From positions 1,392,501 through 1,456,500 of the forward strand of contig NZ_CP146016.1 in the NCBI RefSeq assembly GCF_036967215.1: DNA of 64,000 bases, read 5' to 3'. Source of the stretch: Sulfolobus tengchongensis (GTDB lineage Archaea; Thermoproteota; Thermoprotei_A; Sulfolobales; Sulfolobaceae). The notes under the pieces are model-generated. The model ran no database searches, had not been told where the DNA came from, and was given only the letters and a program-made list of their open reading frames with translations. Made by a program: the position numbers and the translations under genes. Position 1 is the stretch's first letter. Every line of letters begins with the position of its first letter. Below, in pieces: positions 60,167 through 64,000 of the stretch.

Positions 60167-61762
60167 TTATCTTCGCGTCAATAACCTAGATGGTATACTA
60201 TTTGGGCTCACATGTACTCTCAGAACAGTGGGCATTTTAACTGACCAACTTACTGCTTCTTCAGCGGCCTTCTTTAGCTCTTCTCTATTCTTCACCTCTA
60301 TAACCCTTACACCTATTCCTTCTAAAACCTTAGTATAATCTATGGGAAACACGTTTGTAGTAAAAGTAGCCCCATATCTGATGTTCTGATTCATCCTCAG
60401 AAAATGCTGTACGCCGTCTTCTACTAGAACTGTTAAGAAGCTAATCTTATTTTCGACAGCAGTAATTAGCTCATTAAAACATGCTTGAAAACCCATATCA
60501 CCTATAATGCTTACCACTTGTCTTTCTGGAGAGGCAATCTTAGCACCTATCCCCGCTGGAATAGCAGAACCCATTGCGTTAAAGATTAGCGAATTAAAAT
60601 AAGAATTAGGTTTGTAAACTTTTATATCCATAGCCATAACTTGATTAGTTCCCGCATCCGCTATAATTACCCTCTCTTCATCTAATGTTTCATTAAGAAC
60701 CTTAGCTAAATAGTCGTGAGTTATCTCATTTTGAGGAAGATCAATTCTAGTACTCTCTTCGACTTTGTAATTCCACTTAGGTAATTTTTTTATTTTTTCT
60801 ACGATTTCCTCTAAAAATGCCTCAGCACTAGCTCTTATTGTAATATCTGCCTTTATGGAAGTATTGAAAACTGTAATATCAGGATCAACGTGAAGTACTC
60901 TTTTTGGTAACTTTATACCCCATCTTCCAGTCTCAAGGTCATTGAAAGATGTACCTAAAGCAATTAAACAGTCTCCAGGAATCTCTTTAAGGCCAAATAT
61001 TGTACCTGAGTACAAAGGATGATTCTCTGGAATACTTCCCTTTCCTCTTATAGTAGTTAGAACTGGGATGCCAAGTTTTTCTATATATGAAACTATATTA
61101 GATCGTGATGCTCCATATCCTAATAGAAGAATAGGTCTTGAACATTCATTTAGAAAATTTATAGCCTCTTTTAATTCATCTTCAGTCGGGTAGACCAGAG
61201 TCCTATTTACCCTCTTTATCTTACCATCCTCTATTTCACTTTTCTCATCTAGAATATCAACCGGAATTTCAATATATACTGGTCCCATTTTATCTTCGAG
61301 AGCTATTCTGAAAGATTTTTCAATAACTAATGGTATCTCATTTGGAGAGTAAACTCTAAATGACGCTTTAGTTATCTGTCTAGCTACTTCAAACTGCGCG
61401 TCATAATAGCCTATATCATGAAGTTGCCTTCTGTGTCTGTATCTAAACTCTTTATTAAACGAAATTAGAATTAAAGGTGAACCTTCTGAGTAAGCTTCGG
61501 CTAATCCAGTTAGAGAATTTGTGAAACCGGGACCATTAACTGAAATGAATATTCCAACGTTTCCCTTTAATCTAGCGTAATAATCTGCCATTATCGCTCC
61601 ACCGTACTCTAATCTAGGCATGTAATACTTGATCTCTCCAATGCCTACTTTCTTTCTTAACTCTTCATATAGCGATAAACCATGTGTTCCGGGTATTCCG
61701 AAAATGTCAGTTACTTGAGACGATATTGCATCAATTATGAGTTCTGCAGACGTTTTGCCCAT
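60167..61762 (-). CDS. Thiamine pyrophosphate enzyme, acetolactate synthase-like
   Basis: The protein has 531 residues with three domains. The N-terminal domain has GIPGTHGLSLYEEL and the catalytic Glu in RLEYGGAIMADYYARL. The C-terminal cofactor motif is GDMGFQACFNELITAVENKI with Asp (VLVEDG) where Asn is usual. The FAD-binding features of true acetolactate synthase are weak and no small regulatory subunit gene is nearby, so it may be a 2-oxoacid decarboxylase or carboligase. It leads a two-gene unit with the fumarylacetoacetate hydrolase family gene. Confidence 0.85.
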   Translation of the reverse strand: MGKTSAELIIDAISSQVTDIFGIPGTHGLSLYEELRKKVGIGEIKYYMPRLEYGGAIMADYYARLKGNVGIFISVNGPGFTNSLTGLAEAYSEGSPLILISFNKEFRYRHRRQLHDIGYYDAQFEVARQITKASFRVYSPNEIPLVIEKSFRIALEDKMGPVYIEIPVDILDEKSEIEDGKIKRVNRTLVYPTEDELKEAINFLNECSRPILLLGYGASRSNIVSYIEKLGIPVLTTIRGKGSIPENHPLYSGTIFGLKEIPGDCLIALGTSFNDLETGRWGIKLPKRVLHVDPDITVFNTSIKADITIRASAEAFLEEIVEKIKKLPKWNYKVEESTRIDLPQNEITHDYLAKVLNETLDEERVIIADAGTNQVMAMDIKVYKPNSYFNSLIFNAMGSAIPAGIGAKIASPERQVVSIIGDMGFQACFNELITAVENKISFLTVLVEDGVQHFLRMNQNIRYGATFTTNVFPIDYTKVLEGIGVRVIEVKNREELKKAAEEAVSWSVKMPTVLRVHVSPNSIPSRLLTRR

Positions 61763-61974
61763 AAAGTAATATTGCAGATAACATAAATTAATTTAACTTT
61801 ATATTGGTGATTGAGGTATTATCAGCGTAAAAGTCAATTATGAGACATCTTGATAATACGATTGACTTTAGGATAATTTAATGTTTGTAACGAGATTTTA
61901 CCATTTCAATCTATTTAAAAATTTTTGCCTTTATTAGTTATTAAAGATTATTGCTAAATATAGTTCAATATCTA

Positions 61975-62256
61975 TTAACTCTCCCAAATCGGTCTATATT
62001 CATGATAAGGTGTTTCATCTGAAGCCTCAGAAAGTACCTCTTCGATTTCCTTCCTAGTAATATTTCCCCTATATTTTAATATCACAAGTGCTTTAAGTTC
62101 CTTAAAATCAGGTTTAATCTCTATATCTTCCACACTTCCAATAGATTTCAATGCCCTTTTTACCTTATTAACACAATTATTGCAGTAGACTCCCGAAACC
62201 CAAAATCTTAGTTCCCCTATGTTTAAATTTTTTAATACCTTATCGATTTCTGACAT
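61975..62256 (-). CDS. Small heavy-metal-associated (HMA) domain protein
   Basis: The protein has 93 residues. An HMA-like fold is suggested by RFWVSGVYCNNCVNKVKRAL (C25-x2-C28 before a helix) then IGSVEDIEIKPDFKELKALVILKY. The tail (EASDETPYHEYRPIWES) is acidic and extra. HMA proteins bind copper or zinc through the two cysteines and pass it to ATPases or regulators; no such partner is adjacent. A role as copper chaperone is likely but not shown. Confidence 0.75.
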   Translation of the reverse strand: MSEIDKVLKNLNIGELRFWVSGVYCNNCVNKVKRALKSIGSVEDIEIKPDFKELKALVILKYRGNITRKEIEEVLSEASDETPYHEYRPIWES

Positions 62257-62997
62257 ATGTTAATATTAGTTGTTAATCTTAATAAACTTTATATTACATA
62301 GAACGTGGATATACGTAAGTAGTTTCTCTTAGATTGTTGGTAAAGGGTAAAAAGCAAGTCGCGTAATGTGAGAGATAAAAGTTTAAAATTTTTTTTCCGT
62401 TTTTATGATAGCTATAAATGCTGTATATAACTTAATTGTGAATATGATAAGAGTAATTCCTGCATTTATTAAGAATTGAATTATTTATAGGATATAGTAA
62501 TGTTATATATGTTATTTTTATATTTTCAAAAAATTCAAAAGGTCATTGCATCGCACTCTTAAAGAAATAATTAATTTCAAAAAAATTATTAGGAGAATGT
62601 GATTACAAGTTGGTGGTGTTCAGTAACAGTAGTGGAATTCGAACGTAACATTAAAACTGATGAAAAGTTATACCAAATAAAATTTAATCGTAACTTTTGA
62701 AAGAAAAATACACTTAATGCATAATATTACGCAATTAAGGATGGGAAAAGTCTTATATCGATCTAAAAGTAGCACTGAATTTCATGACTATGATCGAATA
62801 CCCCGTTTTTAGGTGAGGTTTACTCTCTGTTATTTTATCGATGATACTTTTTCTCGAATTTTTTAAATATAAAAACGATAAATTAAATTTAAAAATATTA
62901 GTATATTTAGTTAGTTTGATTCATAATAAGTCATAATCCGCTCTAGCTTCAAATTAAAAGTAGTTTTTTATTTTTGCTCAAAAATATACAATGTAGA
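62257..62997. other. Long intergenic region, no intact gene
   Basis: 741 bp, very A+T-rich. Near 62406 a short frame, MIAINAVYNLIVNMIRVIPA, reads like a small membrane peptide and then stops; its reality is doubtful. No tRNA, repeat or transposase relic recognised. The end holds the transporter promoter (TTTTTTATTTTTGC, about 62964-62977). Confidence 0.4.
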
Positions 62998-64000
62998 ATG
63001 GAGCCTGAAAGGTTTAGTTCGGACTCCGCAAAAGCTATCATATCGCAGTTCGTAGGATTTCTCTTAGATTCCTATGATTTAACTATGATCTTAAGCATAG
63101 CACCAGTGTTAGCTAAAGTTCTCTTACCCCCAGAATCAGCACTTTTAGCAACATTTAATGTGATTCTCTCTTACTCTCTTACTATAATATTTAGGCCGTT
63201 GGGATCTGCAATATTTGGGAATTTAGGAGACAAAATAGGTAGAAGGGCTGATCTAATAATCACAGTTATAGGATTGGGGTTAGCTAGCGCGTTGACTTCG
63301 GCATTACCAACATATGCCCAAATAGGAATATGGTCATTCATATTATTTGTCTTAATTAGAATAGTAGTAGGAATATTTGCGGGTGGCGAGTATTCAGCTG
63401 GACATCCATTTGCCATGGAATGGACACCCTATAAGTGGAGAGGGTTAATAAGTGGTCTAGTACAAGGAGGTTTCTCATTTGGTGCTGCCCTAGCTGCAGT
63501 AGTTGAAGGTGCTTTCATAGATATTTATGGGTTATCTGGAGTAGAAAATTTCGCATGGAGATATGTTTTCTTAACAGCATTAGCGCCTGCGGTAATAGCA
63601 CTAGCAATAAGACTATCCATGAAGGAAACTCCAGTGTTTGAAGACGTTAAAAATAAGAATTTGATTAGACGAACGCCATTTTTCGACTTATTCAGAAAGC
63701 CCTATAGAAGAGACTTCTTACAAGTAATGTTGTACATGACTGGCATGTTCTTTTTCGCATATTCATTATTTGCATATGTACCAGCGATATTAGAGCATCA
63801 ACCTTCTACATTCTCACTAGGTACAGCAGAGACCATATATTCATTCGGTACTTATGCAGCTTTTGCGGGTGCTCTTTTCTTTGGAGCAATGTCTCAGTAT
63901 TTAGGAAGAAGAAGATTAACTATAATATGGGCAATATTAACTTTCATACTGTCAATTCCAGTATATTACTTACTATTTAACTCTGCTAAGGTTGGTAATT
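62998..64000 (+). CDS. MFS metabolite/proton symporter (3' end outside window)
   Basis: The frame from the ATG at 62998 ([20 protein letters not shown]) is open to the window edge, 334 codons. [22 protein letters not shown] is motif A of the MFS, with the ShiA/ProP-type pattern, and a second GxLADRxGRR-like motif occurs as [14 protein letters not shown]. The [14 protein letters not shown] start and ETPVFEDV loop also fit the metabolite:H+ symporter group (sugar acids, dicarboxylates or similar). At least nine membrane segments are visible. Substrate unknown. Confidence 0.87.
   Translation, partial: MEPERFSSDSAKAIISQFVGFLLDSYDLTMILSIAPVLAKVLLPPESALLATFNVILSYSLTIIFRPLGSAIFGNLGDKIGRRADLIITVIGLGLASALTSALPTYAQIGIWSFILFVLIRIVVGIFAGGEYSAGHPFAMEWTPYKWRGLISGLVQGGFSFGAALAAVVEGAFIDIYGLSGVENFAWRYVFLTALAPAVIALAIRLSMKETPVFEDVKNKNLIRRTPFFDLFRKPYRRDFLQVMLYMTGMFFFAYSLFAYVPAILEHQPSTFSLGTAETIYSFGTYAAFAGALFFGAMSQYLGRRRLTIIWAILTFILSIPVYYLLFNSAKVGN

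Noticed and set aside
63171-63416. Minus-strand frame of 81 codons at the right end
   Set aside because: It mirrors motif A of the MFS transporter that runs to the window edge.

Overview
The window looks like chromosomal DNA of a thermoacidophilic crenarchaeon of the Sulfolobales, very close to Saccharolobus (Sulfolobus) solfataricus. The grounds are: A+T-rich DNA; many leaderless genes starting about 25 bases after a TATA box; Shine-Dalgarno sites (GGTGATC type) mainly inside operons; insertion sequences of the 'ISC' kinds; a CRISPR repeat ending ATTGAAAG; ferredoxin-based 2-oxoacid metabolism; and a sulfur-reductase-type molybdoenzyme locus. The species call is an inference from gene content.

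Region 1 (1-12 kb): the 3' part of nreA (DNA repair) overlaps a spore-photoproduct-lyase-like radical SAM gene. Then come an MFS transporter, an aldose 1-epimerase-like gene and a START-like protein. Next is a ferritin-encapsulin fusion gene cut in two by an insertion sequence of 1216 bp; precise removal of the element and one 6-bp target copy restores the reading frame. Beside it lies an uncharacterised four-gene group: AAA ATPase, winged-helix protein, membrane protein and long coiled-coil protein.

Region 2 (12-28.7 kb) is a redox and carbon block: an atypical thioredoxin reductase, a membrane iron-sulfur protein divergent from etfBA, an acyl-CoA dehydrogenase, a lone molybdopterin hydroxylase large subunit, a DmsB-DmsC fusion, the four-subunit 2-oxoacid:ferredoxin oxidoreductase porGDAB, a GT4 glycosyltransferase and a GH15 glucoamylase/trehalase. 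Acyl-CoA dehydrogenase, ETF and the membrane Fe-S protein could form a route of electrons to quinone.

Region 3 (28.7-41.7 kb) is accessory DNA: a HEPN-MNT toxin-antitoxin pair between two copies of a TnpB-element left end, an intact TnpB element whose left hairpin is split by an ISC1225-like element, decayed IS1-like and ISC1217-like copies, a secreted protein, a secreted-protein pseudogene, a broken vapC with intact vapB, a tRNA-Thr(GGT), an orphan CRISPR array of 13 repeats, and a secreted phosphoesterase.

Region 4 (41.7-54 kb) is a sulfur/polysulfide reductase (sre) locus: catalytic subunit with Tat signal, Fe-S subunit, TorD-like chaperone, polyferredoxin and accessory genes on the minus strand, with the NrfD-like anchor, a winged-helix protein and a PurM-like protein divergent on the plus strand.

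Region 5 (54-64 kb): an intact vapBC paralogous to the broken pair, a zinc-poor alcohol dehydrogenase relative, cytosine deaminase, an FTR1-like membrane protein, a fumarylacetoacetate-hydrolase/TPP-enzyme pair, a small HMA-type metallochaperone and the start of an MFS transporter that runs off the window.
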